DNA from: Bog-159 sp050008575
GTDB taxonomy: Bacteria; Acidobacteriota; Terriglobia; Bryobacterales; Bryobacteraceae
Reading direction: 5' to 3'
DNA: 64,000 nucleotides
NCBI GenBank assembly: GCA_050008575.1
Contig: JBEKMJ010000040.1
Location: 7,494-71,493 of the forward strand
The translations under genes were made by a program, and so were the position numbers. The notes beneath the pieces were generated by a model. That model worked only from the letters and a program-made list of their open reading frames with translations, was not told the DNA's origin and did no database searches. This document shows, one piece after another, positions 9,314 to 17,404 of this stretch; position 1 is the first letter of the stretch; every line of letters starts with the position of its first letter.

Positions 9314-11607
9314 CGATACAACAAATATTTCTCCCGCAGCTTAACAAACCCCGCCACGCTATCCGCCATCTTCTGCTGAATATCCCGTGGATCGTCGCCT
9401 GCCGCCAGCGCACGGACCACTTCCGCACTGCCTACCAGCTTCACGTTGGCAGCGAAATCGATCTTGCCCGGATACAGCTTCCGCAGCGCCGCCGCAATCT
9501 CCAGCCCCAGGCGCGCGGAATCGAAATCGTCCCGGTTGGCGATCACGAAGCGCACGCCTTCGACCTTCTCGAAGCGCGTGGCGTATACGCGGACGCCCGG
9601 AATGCGCCGCCGGTTCAGATAGCCTGCCAACTCCGGCCCGCGAATGAAGTCCGCGCCGATCTGCTCGAATGGCGCGTCCGTGCCGCGGCCCACCGAGTAG
9701 TTCTTCGAATATTCGAGCATCGCCACGCCGGGATAGAGCAGCGCCGCGTTCAAGCTGCGCATATTCGGCGACGGATTGATCCACGGCAGATCGCTCGCAT
9801 CGAACCAGTCGCCGCGCGCCCAGTCCTGCATCGGGACCACCGTCAGGTTCGCGCCGATATGGTTTTCGGCGTTGAACAGCTTCGCCAACTCGCCGATCGT
9901 CATGCCGTGGCGCAGCGGCAGCGGGAAGTAGCCGACGAACGAAAGCGCGTCGCGATCGAGCATCGGCCCTTCCACGTGGACGCCCGTGATGGGGTTGGGC
10001 CGGTCCAAAACAAAATATGGGATTTGCGCTTTGGCGGCCGCTTCCATGGCGTAGGCCATAGTGGTTTCGTAGGTGTAGAACCGCGCGCCAACATCCTGGA
10101 TATCGAACACGAGTGCGTCGAGACCGCGCAGCATCTCCGGCGTGGGCCGCTGCGTTTTCCCGTAGAGGCTGAAGACCTTCAGACCGGTCGATGGATCGGT
10201 CGTGTCGCCCACATCCGGACGGTCTTCCACCCCGGCGAATCCGTGTTCCGGCGAGAACAACGCCAACAGGTTGACGCCCGCGGCCCGCATGATATCGACA
10301 TTACGCCGCCCCGCACGATCGACGCCCGTAAAGTTCGTAATCAGGCCGACGCGCTTGCCTTCTAGCGGCTGAAAGCCATCGGCCGCGAGCACGTCCAGCC
10401 CGGTGAGCGTCAGGGCATTGCGCTCGACTTCGCGCCGTAGCCCCGGCCCGGCGATCGTTTCGTTGTAGCCGGTAAGAGCCACGCCGGGCGCGTCAATCCC
10501 GAGCGCCGCGGCGGTTATCGTCGCCACCTTGCCGCGCAGTCCTGTAATGGCCGGCCTGCGGAACGGGTGGACGCTGTTCGCCAGCAGGATCACATAAGTC
10601 TCGCTCACGGGATCGATCCATATGGATGTGCCCGTAAACCCGGTGTGACCGTAGGAGCCGATTGGGAACAAGTCGCCGCGATTGCCGGAATACTGCGAGT
10701 CGATGTCCCAACCAAGGCCGCGCAGGATGGGCTGGTCCGCGGGACTCTGCGGCGTGGTGAACTTCTCCACCGTGAGCGCGCTGAACAAGCGTGTGCCGCC
10801 GAGTTCACCTTTGCGTAGCAGCATTTCGCAGAAACGCGCCAGGTCGTCCGCGGTGGAGAATACGCCCGCGTGCCCCGCGACGCCGCCCATATAGCGCGAC
10901 GTTTCGTCGTGCACCACGCCCCGCAATGGCGCTCCGTTCGCGCCATCGCGTTCGGTGGGCGCGATGCGCGGGATCAGCGATGCCGGCGGCTGAAACGTGG
11001 TCTCCTGCATGCCCAGCGGCAGAAAAATATGCTCGCGGGAATAGTCGTTGAGCGTCTGCCCGCTGAGCCGGCGCACCAACTCGCCCAGCAGGATGAAATT
11101 GATGTCGCTATAGACAAAGTGCACGCCCGGCGGTGCGCTGGGCCGTTCGGTCATCGCCTTGTGAATGCCGGTCTGATAGCCGCTCCACGCCGGTTTCAAA
11201 GTTACGTCCGGGGGCATGCCTGAAAAATGGGTGAATAGGTTGCGGATGGTGATCTCGCTCTTGCCTTCCTGAAATTCCGGCAGATATTGCGTCACGCGAT
11301 CGTTCAGCCGGAACTTGCCTTCCTCGAAAAGCTTCATCAGCGACGAGGTGGTGGCCACCACCTTGGTCAGCGACGCCAGATCGAAGATGGTGTCGACGGT
11401 CATCGGCTCGGGAGTGGGCGCCAGCGCGCGCAGGCCATATGCCTTGCGATGCACAATCCGACCCTTGTGTCCGATCAGGAGCACCGCGCCTGGGATGCGG
11501 CCTGCCTCGATCGCCTGCTCCACAGCTTGATCCAGCAACGGCGATGCGGAGAACGTTTGCGCGCATGCAGCGCCCGCCGCCAGCACCACGCAAAGCAGAA
11601 CCTTCAT
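9310..11607 (-). CDS. Fused serine hydrolase (AmiE/beta-lactamase fold) and NamZ exo-beta-N-acetylmuramidase (DUF1343)
   Basis: This 765-residue exported protein (signal peptide ending ACAQ) joins two recycling enzymes. Residues ~25-390 form a class C beta-lactamase-fold hydrolase with S79-L-T-K82, Y166-S-D in place of the usual YxN, and H321-T-G. Residues ~400-765 are DUF1343, now known as NamZ: LITNFTGVD, SPEHGFAG, DIQDVGARFYTYE, DRPNPI and the INPSPNMRSL segment. In Bacillus subtilis NamZ (YbbC) and the amidase AmiE (YbbE) are separate neighbours that strip MurNAc and stem peptide from wall fragments. Here both activities would sit on one periplasmic chain. The domain assignments are confident; the concerted role is inference. 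Confidence 0.9.
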   Translation of the reverse strand: MKVLLCVVLAAGAACAQTFSASPLLDQAVEQAIEAGRIPGAVLLIGHKGRIVHRKAYGLRALAPTPEPMTVDTIFDLASLTKVVATTSSLMKLFEEGKFRLNDRVTQYLPEFQEGKSEITIRNLFTHFSGMPPDVTLKPAWSGYQTGIHKAMTERPSAPPGVHFVYSDINFILLGELVRRLSGQTLNDYSREHIFLPLGMQETTFQPPASLIPRIAPTERDGANGAPLRGVVHDETSRYMGGVAGHAGVFSTADDLARFCEMLLRKGELGGTRLFSALTVEKFTTPQSPADQPILRGLGWDIDSQYSGNRGDLFPIGSYGHTGFTGTSIWIDPVSETYVILLANSVHPFRRPAITGLRGKVATITAAALGIDAPGVALTGYNETIAGPGLRREVERNALTLTGLDVLAADGFQPLEGKRVGLITNFTGVDRAGRRNVDIMRAAGVNLLALFSPEHGFAGVEDRPDVGDTTDPSTGLKVFSLYGKTQRPTPEMLRGLDALVFDIQDVGARFYTYETTMAYAMEAAAKAQIPYFVLDRPNPITGVHVEGPMLDRDALSFVGYFPLPLRHGMTIGELAKLFNAENHIGANLTVVPMQDWARGDWFDASDLPWINPSPNMRSLNAALLYPGVAMLEYSKNYSVGRGTDAPFEQIGADFIRGPELAGYLNRRRIPGVRVYATRFEKVEGVRFVIANRDDFDSARLGLEIAAALRKLYPGKIDFAANVKLVGSAEVVRALAAGDDPRDIQQKMADSVAGFVKLREKYLLYR

Positions 11608-11647
11608 AGGGCCATCATAGCGTTTACACTATACTGATACTCACGGG

Positions 11648-11732
11648 GCGGGCGTCTACGCCCGCGGCGGGTCTCCAGACCCGCCCCAAGGCCGGCGTGG
11701 ACGCCGGCAGCAGGACTGGAGTCCCGCCCCAC
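11648..11732. repeat. Stem-loop array between divergent genes (dispersed repeat family)
   Basis: Stem-loops at 11648-11665 (GCGGGCG-tcta-CGCCCGC), 11666-11685 (GGCGGGTC-tcca-GACCCGCC), 11691-11708 (GCCGGCG-tgga-CGCCGGC) and a partial fourth, ending CCCCAC. It lies in the 5' region of two divergent genes, so it cannot be a simple terminator here. Confidence 0.9.
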
Positions 11733-11747
11733 TTCAAAGGAGGCGCG

Positions 11748-13139
11748 TTGACCACACTCATTCGAAACGGCACGGTAGTGACATCCGAGCAGACCTTCCC
11801 AGCCGACATTCTCATCGACGGCGAACGCATTCGTGAAATCGCCGCCAACATTCCTATCGACACAACCGACCGCGTGATCGACGCCTCCGGCATGCTGCTG
11901 CTGCCGGGCGGCATCGACGTCCATACGCACCTCGACATGCCCTTCGGCGGCACCACCTCCAGCGACGATTTCGAAACCGGCACGCGCGCGGCGGCCTTCG
12001 GCGGCACCACCACCCTGATCGATTTCGCCATCCAGGCGCGCGGTATGAAGATGCGCGACGCGCTCGATATCTGGTGGAAGAAGGCCGAAAACCGCGCCTC
12101 CATCGATTACGGCCTGCACATGATCGTCACCGATCTCTACGAGGCCGGCCTGGAAGATATGGACGCCATGGTCGCCGAAGGCGTGGCCAGCTTCAAGCTG
12201 TTCATGGCTTATCCGGGCGTGCTGATGGTCGATGACGCGACCATTTTTAGGGCTCTCTCGCAATCGGCGCGCAACGGCGCGCTGATCTGCATGCATGCCG
12301 AAAACGGCGGCGTGATCGACGTGATTGTGCGGCGCGCGCTGGCGGAGGGCAAGACCGCGCCCATCTATCACGCGCTCACGCGGCCGGCCACGGCGGAGGC
12401 GGAAGCCGTGCATCGCGCCATCGCCCTGGCGGAGATGGCGGGCGCGCCGGTCTACATCGTACACCTTTCGAGCGAGGACGCGCTGAACCAGGTGCGCGAG
12501 GCCCGCGACCGCGGCCTGCCGGCGTTTGCGGAGACCTGCCCGCAGTATTTGCTGCTGTCGATTGACGATCTGGCGCGGCCCGGATTCGAAGGCGCGAAGT
12601 ACGTATTCACCCCGCCGCTGCGCGAGAAGCGGCATCAGCCGAAGCTGTGGGACGGGCTTAAGAACGACCACTTGCAGGTGGTCTCGACCGACCACTGCCC
12701 ATTCTGTTTCGCCGACCAGAAGTCGCTAGGCAAAGACGATTTCACCAAGATTCCCAATGGCGGTCCGGGCATCGAAAACCGGCTGCAGCTTCTGTATCAT
12801 TACGGCGTGAACGAGGGCCGTCTGAGCTTGAACCGGTTCGTAGAGCTGGTGTCGACCACGCCGGCCCGGCTGTTCGGCCTCTATCCGCGCAAAGGGGAAC
12901 TGGCGCCCGGCAGCGACGCCGATATCGTGGTTTGGGACCCCCAGCAGGAGCACACCATCGGCGCCGCGACGCATCACATGCGCGTGGATTACTCCATGTT
13001 CGAAGGCTTCCGCGTGAAAGGCAACGCGCGCATGGTGCTCTCGCGCGGCGAGGTGATTGTGGATGGCGAGCGGCACCTGGGACGCGCGGGCCGCGGCCAA
13101 TTCCTGAAGCGCGCCGCGCGGGGCGGGGCCATCAAGTGA
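11748..13139 (+). CDS. hydA: Dihydropyrimidinase (D-hydantoinase)
   Basis: The 463-residue amidohydrolase opens dihydropyrimidine or hydantoin rings. Zinc-site motifs are GIDVHTHLDMPFGG at the N-terminus, the carboxylated lysine in VASFKLFMAYPG, H in VHLSSED, and STDHCPF. The TTG at 11748 is chosen because a perfect AAAGGAGG lies seven bases upstream; longer readings run into the repeat array. It overlaps the permease gene by GTGA, giving an import-and-hydrolysis pair for pyrimidines or hydantoins. Confidence 0.93.
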   Translation: MTTLIRNGTVVTSEQTFPADILIDGERIREIAANIPIDTTDRVIDASGMLLLPGGIDVHTHLDMPFGGTTSSDDFETGTRAAAFGGTTTLIDFAIQARGMKMRDALDIWWKKAENRASIDYGLHMIVTDLYEAGLEDMDAMVAEGVASFKLFMAYPGVLMVDDATIFRALSQSARNGALICMHAENGGVIDVIVRRALAEGKTAPIYHALTRPATAEAEAVHRAIALAEMAGAPVYIVHLSSEDALNQVREARDRGLPAFAETCPQYLLLSIDDLARPGFEGAKYVFTPPLREKRHQPKLWDGLKNDHLQVVSTDHCPFCFADQKSLGKDDFTKIPNGGPGIENRLQLLYHYGVNEGRLSLNRFVELVSTTPARLFGLYPRKGELAPGSDADIVVWDPQQEHTIGAATHHMRVDYSMFEGFRVKGNARMVLSRGEVIVDGERHLGRAGRGQFLKRAARGGAIK

Positions 13140-14566
13140 GCACAGAAGCGATCGGCGATATTCGCGAGAGTTCGCTCTACAACGAAGATCTCGCGCCGGT
13201 CCCACAATCCCGCCGCGATTGGGGCGTCTACAACTACGCTTCGTTGTGGGTGGGGATGAGCGTGTGCATTCCTACTTACATGCTGGCCTCGGGACTGATC
13301 GCCGGCGGCATGAACTGGTGGCAGGCTGTCGGCACGATTCTGCTGGGCAATCTTGTGGTGCTTGTGCCGATGCTGCTGAACGCGCACGCCGGCACGAAGT
13401 ACGGCATTCCGTTTCCCGTGCTGGTGCGCGCGCCGTTCGGCGTGCTGGGTGCGAACGTGCCCGCGATTCTGCGCGCGCTGGTAGCATGCGGCTGGTTCGG
13501 CATACAGACGTGGATCGGCGGGCAAGCCATGAATGCGATGCTACGGATCTTGTGGCCGGCGTGGGACCGCTTCGCGGGCGGATCGGCGGTGTGCTTCATA
13601 GGCTTCTGGTTGCTGAATATGCTGGTGATCTGGCGCGGCATCGAAACCATCAAGTTTCTGGAAGGCATCGGCGCGCCGTTCATGCTGGCCGTCGGGCTAC
13701 TGCTGCTGTGGTGGGTGACGCGCAAGGCGGGCGGCTTCGGCCCGGTGCTGAGCGCGCCCAGCCGGTTCCGCGACAGCGCCGCGTTCTGGCGATTCTTCAT
13801 GCCTGCGCTCACCGGCATGGTGGGTTTCTGGGCGACGGTGGCGCTGAACATCCCCGACTTCTCGCGCTATGCCCGTTCGCAAAGGGCGCAGATGTTGGGG
13901 CAGGCGCTGGGGCTGCCCACGGCCATGACGCTGTATGCCTTCATTGGCGTGGCGGTAACTTCGGCTTCCGTGGCGATCTTCGGCGAAGCCATTTGGGATC
14001 CCGTGGTGCTGTTAGGCCGCTTCCATCAGCCGGCGGTGGCGTTCGTGGCGCTGATCGCGCTGCTGCTGGCCACGCTGAATACCAACGTGGCGGCCAACGT
14101 GGTGTCGCCCTCGAACGATTTCTCGAACCTGAATCCGCGGCACATTTCGTTCCGCACCGGCGGACTGATCACGGGATGCCTGGGACTGGTGATGATGCCG
14201 TGGAAACTGTTGGGCGATTACAGCGCCTACATCTTCGGCTGGCTGGTGGGCTATTCGGCGCTGCTGGGGCCGATTGCCGGCATCATGATCGTGGATTACT
14301 TCGTGGTGCGCCGGCGGGCGCTGGTGGTGGAGGATCTGTATCTACGCGGACGGAGCTATGAGTACGCGGGCGGATTCAACTATCGGGCGCTATCGGCTCT
14401 GGCGGGCGGAATCGCCGTAGCGCTGGTGGGACTGGTGGTTCCGGCGGTGCGCTGGCTGTACGACTACGCCTGGTTCGCCGGATTCCTGGCGGCGGGCGGA
14501 CTGCACTTCGCAAGCGCGGCAGGGCGGCCTGCGAGGCCGCCGCAGGCTGCGAGCCTGCCCCACTAG
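13136..14566 (+). CDS. NCS1-family nucleobase/hydantoin permease
   Basis: A 476-residue permease with about 12 membrane helices. NCS1 features are DWGVYNYASLWVGMSVCIPTY, LVPMLLNAHAGTKYGIPFPV, CGWFGIQTWIGG and NTNVAANVVSPSND. The GTG at 13136 overlaps the hydantoinase stop (GTGA). It probably imports hydantoin, allantoin or uracil for the preceding enzyme. Its last 14 codons are supplied by a dispersed stem-loop repeat, giving the tail GRPARPPQAASLPH, and its stop overlaps the convergent hpnD stop. Confidence 0.92.
   Translation: MSTEAIGDIRESSLYNEDLAPVPQSRRDWGVYNYASLWVGMSVCIPTYMLASGLIAGGMNWWQAVGTILLGNLVVLVPMLLNAHAGTKYGIPFPVLVRAPFGVLGANVPAILRALVACGWFGIQTWIGGQAMNAMLRILWPAWDRFAGGSAVCFIGFWLLNMLVIWRGIETIKFLEGIGAPFMLAVGLLLLWWVTRKAGGFGPVLSAPSRFRDSAAFWRFFMPALTGMVGFWATVALNIPDFSRYARSQRAQMLGQALGLPTAMTLYAFIGVAVTSASVAIFGEAIWDPVVLLGRFHQPAVAFVALIALLLATLNTNVAANVVSPSNDFSNLNPRHISFRTGGLITGCLGLVMMPWKLLGDYSAYIFGWLVGYSALLGPIAGIMIVDYFVVRRRALVVEDLYLRGRSYEYAGGFNYRALSALAGGIAVALVGLVVPAVRWLYDYAWFAGFLAAGGLHFASAAGRPARPPQAASLPH
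14522..14563. repeat. Double stem-loop inside the 3' end of the NCS1 gene
   Basis: GGCGGCCT-gcg-AGGCCGCC followed by GCAGGCT-gcg-AGCCTGC and CCCAC. It forms the last codons of the permease gene and abuts the convergent hpnD stop (CTAG), so it may also terminate both transcripts. Confidence 0.92.
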
Positions 14567-15402
14567 GAAATCAGCGCCCGCAAGACGATCCCGGATTTTT
14601 CCCACGCCGGCAGCGAGATGCGGCGCGTGAACACGTCGTAGTTACTCCGCTCGATGCGATCCAGCAGGCGGGAATAGATGGAGATCAGAGCGCCCAGCGA
14701 TGCCCGGCTGCGCGCGTGTACCAGGCCCAACAGCGGCTGCGATTCCTGGTAATACCGGCGCGCGCGGGCGGTTTCGAAATCCATCAGATCGATGAATTCC
14801 GGGGTGCGCACGCCGCCGCGAATGTCTTCCTCGGTTACGTGAAAATGGGCCAGGTCTTCGGCGGGCAGATAGATGCGGCCGCGCTCGGCGTCCTCGCGGA
14901 TATCGCGCAGGATGTTGGTCAGTTGAAACGCGATGCCGCACTTCTCGGCCAACGGCGGCGCTTCCGGCGAATCGAAGCCGAGGATGTGGATGGTCGTCAG
15001 CCCGGCGGTGGAGGCTACCCGATAGCAGTAGCGGTACAGTTCGTCGAAGGTTTCGAAGCGGCGGGCTTCCAGGTCGGACGCTACGCCATCGATCATCTCG
15101 TGGAAGTAGCGCGGCGGAATGCGGTAGCGAGTCACCGTATCGTGGAATGCGGGCAGCACCGGATGAGCGTCGCAGCGGCCTGCCAGAGCTTCGTCGAGGG
15201 CTGCGCGCCACTCCTCGATGGCGGCCAGGTTCGCGCCAGGCTCGTCGCTCAAATCGTCGCAATAACGCATGAACGCGTATACCGCGCACATCGCGTTGCG
15301 TTGCGCACGCGAGAGCAGCACGAACGAATAGTAGAAGTTTCGCGCGCGCGTGCGGGCCACCCGGCGGCAGTGGGCGTAGGAATCCGCGAGGGTGGTCATC
15401 AC
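14563..15402 (-). CDS. hpnD: Presqualene diphosphate synthase HpnD
   Basis: This 279-residue prenyl-condensing enzyme joins two farnesyl diphosphates. The Asp-rich motif YCDDLSDEP and the second site LTNILRDIREDAERGRIYLP are both intact. HpnD, HpnC and HpnE replace squalene synthase in many bacteria. A GTG at 15402 and an ATG at 15399 are adjacent; the hpnC stop overlaps as GTGA. It is the last gene of the terpenoid operon. Confidence 0.93.
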   Translation of the reverse strand: MMTTLADSYAHCRRVARTRARNFYYSFVLLSRAQRNAMCAVYAFMRYCDDLSDEPGANLAAIEEWRAALDEALAGRCDAHPVLPAFHDTVTRYRIPPRYFHEMIDGVASDLEARRFETFDELYRYCYRVASTAGLTTIHILGFDSPEAPPLAEKCGIAFQLTNILRDIREDAERGRIYLPAEDLAHFHVTEEDIRGGVRTPEFIDLMDFETARARRYYQESQPLLGLVHARSRASLGALISIYSRLLDRIERSNYDVFTRRISLPAWEKSGIVLRALIS

Positions 15403-16358
15403 GCCGCCCGCAAGGTCACGCGCGCCAGCGAGCCGAGCAGCAGCCAGACGCGCTCCGCCTTGGAGATAGCCGGCCGCCGCGAGAGCACGTCGTAATCCTG
15501 CCCGGCGATCTTGTCGAGCACGCGCATTCCGCCGCGGCTGAACAGATCGATATCGAGCGCCAGACGCCGGTCCAACATGGAAGAGAGCGGCAGTCCTTCG
15601 ACGAACAGTTCGCGGGCGCGCGCCACGGCCTCGCGCATCGCATCGCGGAAAGCCGGCGTCATGCGGTGCGCGTAAAGATCTTCGAGCGTGTAACGGTGCC
15701 GCGCGAGCACTTCAAGCGGGATATACACGCGGTCCTTTTCGAGATCCACGGCCACGTCCTGCCAGAAGTTGGCGAGCTGCAGCGCGGTGCAAGTAGCGTC
15801 GGAGAGGCGCTGCCGCTCCGCATCGGAATAGCCGCACAGATAGAGCACCAGGCGGCCCACGGGGTTCGCCGAGCAGCGGCAATACGCGTACACATCTTCC
15901 CAGGTGGCGTACCGCGCGACTGTCTGATCCTGTTCGAACGCAGCGATCAAGTCCGCAAACGGCTCCTGCGGGATCGCGTGACGGGCCACCGTGCCGCGGA
16001 GCGCGACGAACACGGGATGCGCCGCCTGGCCCGCATACATGGCTTGCAGTTGCTCGCGCCACCAAGCCAACAAACGCAGGCTTTCGGCCGGCGAGCCCAT
16101 TTCGTCGCCCAGATCGTCGGCCCAGCGGCAATAAGCGTAGACATTGTAGAAGTCTTGGTGCAGGCGTTTGGGCAGCAGGAAGCTGACCACCTGGAAATTC
16201 TCGTAGTGATGGGTGGCGAGCCAGCGGGTGTAGGCCTCAGCTTCGGCGGACGAGTAGCGTTCCGCTAGCGCGGCGGGCGAATGCACGAAGTCGCGGGGAA
16301 CCAGGCGGGCGGCCTCTGAGGCCGCCGCAGGCTGCGAGCCTGCCCCACTTCCGATCAC
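15399..16358 (-). CDS. hpnC: Squalene synthase component HpnC
   Basis: The protein converts presqualene diphosphate to hydroxysqualene in the HpnCDE route. It shows HHYENFQVVSFLLPKR, YAYCRWADDLGDE and LANFWQDVAVDLEKDRVYIP. Two starts are plausible. GTG 16358 overlaps the upstream dehydrogenase stop (GTGA) and adds 24 residues that include repeat-encoded AGSQPAAAS. GTG 16286 (VHSPAALAERYSS) gives the family's usual N-terminal length. I use the coupled start, with real doubt. Confidence 0.9.
   Translation of the reverse strand: MIGSGAGSQPAAASEAARLVPRDFVHSPAALAERYSSAEAEAYTRWLATHHYENFQVVSFLLPKRLHQDFYNVYAYCRWADDLGDEMGSPAESLRLLAWWREQLQAMYAGQAAHPVFVALRGTVARHAIPQEPFADLIAAFEQDQTVARYATWEDVYAYCRCSANPVGRLVLYLCGYSDAERQRLSDATCTALQLANFWQDVAVDLEKDRVYIPLEVLARHRYTLEDLYAHRMTPAFRDAMREAVARARELFVEGLPLSSMLDRRLALDIDLFSRGGMRVLDKIAGQDYDVLSRRPAISKAERVWLLLGSLARVTLRAA
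16308..16348. repeat. Double stem-loop at the 5' end of hpnC
   Basis: GGCGGCCT-ctg-AGGCCGCC and GCAGGCT-gcg-AGCCTGC followed by CCCAC. If hpnC starts at 16358 this repeat is translated as its N-terminus. Confidence 0.92.
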
Positions 16359-17404
16359 GGGATTATGGCCGTCTTCAGATGGCCATTGTGGCTCATCAGA
16401 TGGCGCATGACTTCCAGCAGGTTGGCGAGCGGCTCCTCGCTGTTGACGAAGTCGCGGGAAGTGATGTCGCCGCGAGTGACCAGGTCCAGCGCCTTGCGAA
16501 TGTAGGCGGGCGTGTGATGGAAGCTGGCCTTGCAGGTGATTTCGGAGTAGTGCAGCAGGTTGGTATCGAACATCACGCGGCTTTCGTTGGGGCAGCCGCC
16601 GAAGAAATTCAGCGTGCCGCCGCGCCGCACCATATCCAGCACCCAGTGCCAGGTTTCGGGCTTGCCCACGGCTTCCACGGCGATATCCGCGCCGCGGCCC
16701 CCGGTGAGGTTGCGCACGGCTTCGACCGTATTGACGTGCTGATCGGCGCGCACCAGCTCGTGCGCGCCCATGGCCTCGGCGCGATCCAGTTGGGTGCGGC
16801 GCCGGCCGATGGCGATCACGCGGCACCCATACAGGCTGGCCAGCCGCACGAACATGAGCCCGATGGGTCCCAGCCCCAAAATGGCGATGGTGTCGCCCGG
16901 ACGCGGCCCTGTCTCCTCAAAGCCTTTCAACACGCAAGCCAGCGGCTCGATCAATGCGGCATCGTGATAACTGACGCTCTCCGGAATGCGGTAAGTGTTG
17001 CGTTCCACGATGCGCGCGGGAATGCGAATATACTCGGCGTACGCGCCGTTATTGAAGAGCAGGTCCTCGCACAAGTTTTGCAAGCCGCGGCGGCAAAAGA
17101 AACACTCCTCGCAAGGAGCGGAGTTGGCGGCCACTACGCGGTCGCCCACCTTGAAGGTCTCGACTCCCTGCCCCACAGCCACGACGTCGCCGGCCAATTC
17201 GTGCCCGAACACGGCCGGCGGCACAATCATCCGCGCGTGATACCCACGGCGGAACACCTTGACGTCGGTGCCGCATGTCAGCGCAACGCGAACCTGAACC
17301 AGGATGTCGCCATCGTCAATCTTGGGAACGGAGACCGGCTCTACCTGCAAGTGTTCCTTGCCATACAGCACGGCAGCCATCATCTGCGTTTTCACTGTGT
17401 CCAC
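16355..17404 (-). CDS. Zinc-dependent medium-chain dehydrogenase in the hopanoid operon (second copy)
   Basis: This 349-residue MDR enzyme has the catalytic zinc motifs ALTCGTD and GHELAGDV, the structural zinc cysteines CEECFFC and the later NLC, and a Rossmann motif AILGLGPIGL. The fold is that of threonine/sorbitol dehydrogenases. It overlaps the upstream paralogue by 13 bases. Its substrate is unknown. Its place between hpnG and hpnC suggests oxidation or reduction of a hopanoid side chain, such as the ribose aldehyde left after HpnG. Confidence 0.88.
   Translation of the reverse strand: MDTVKTQMMAAVLYGKEHLQVEPVSVPKIDDGDILVQVRVALTCGTDVKVFRRGYHARMIVPPAVFGHELAGDVVAVGQGVETFKVGDRVVAANSAPCEECFFCRRGLQNLCEDLLFNNGAYAEYIRIPARIVERNTYRIPESVSYHDAALIEPLACVLKGFEETGPRPGDTIAILGLGPIGLMFVRLASLYGCRVIAIGRRRTQLDRAEAMGAHELVRADQHVNTVEAVRNLTGGRGADIAVEAVGKPETWHWVLDMVRRGGTLNFFGGCPNESRVMFDTNLLHYSEITCKASFHHTPAYIRKALDLVTRGDITSRDFVNSEEPLANLLEVMRHLMSHNGHLKTAIIP

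Noticed and set aside
16359..16826. Longer hpnC start within the upstream dehydrogenase gene
   Set aside because: The added residues are an out-of-frame reading of the dehydrogenase; coupled GTG at 16358 or internal GTG at 16286 is more likely.
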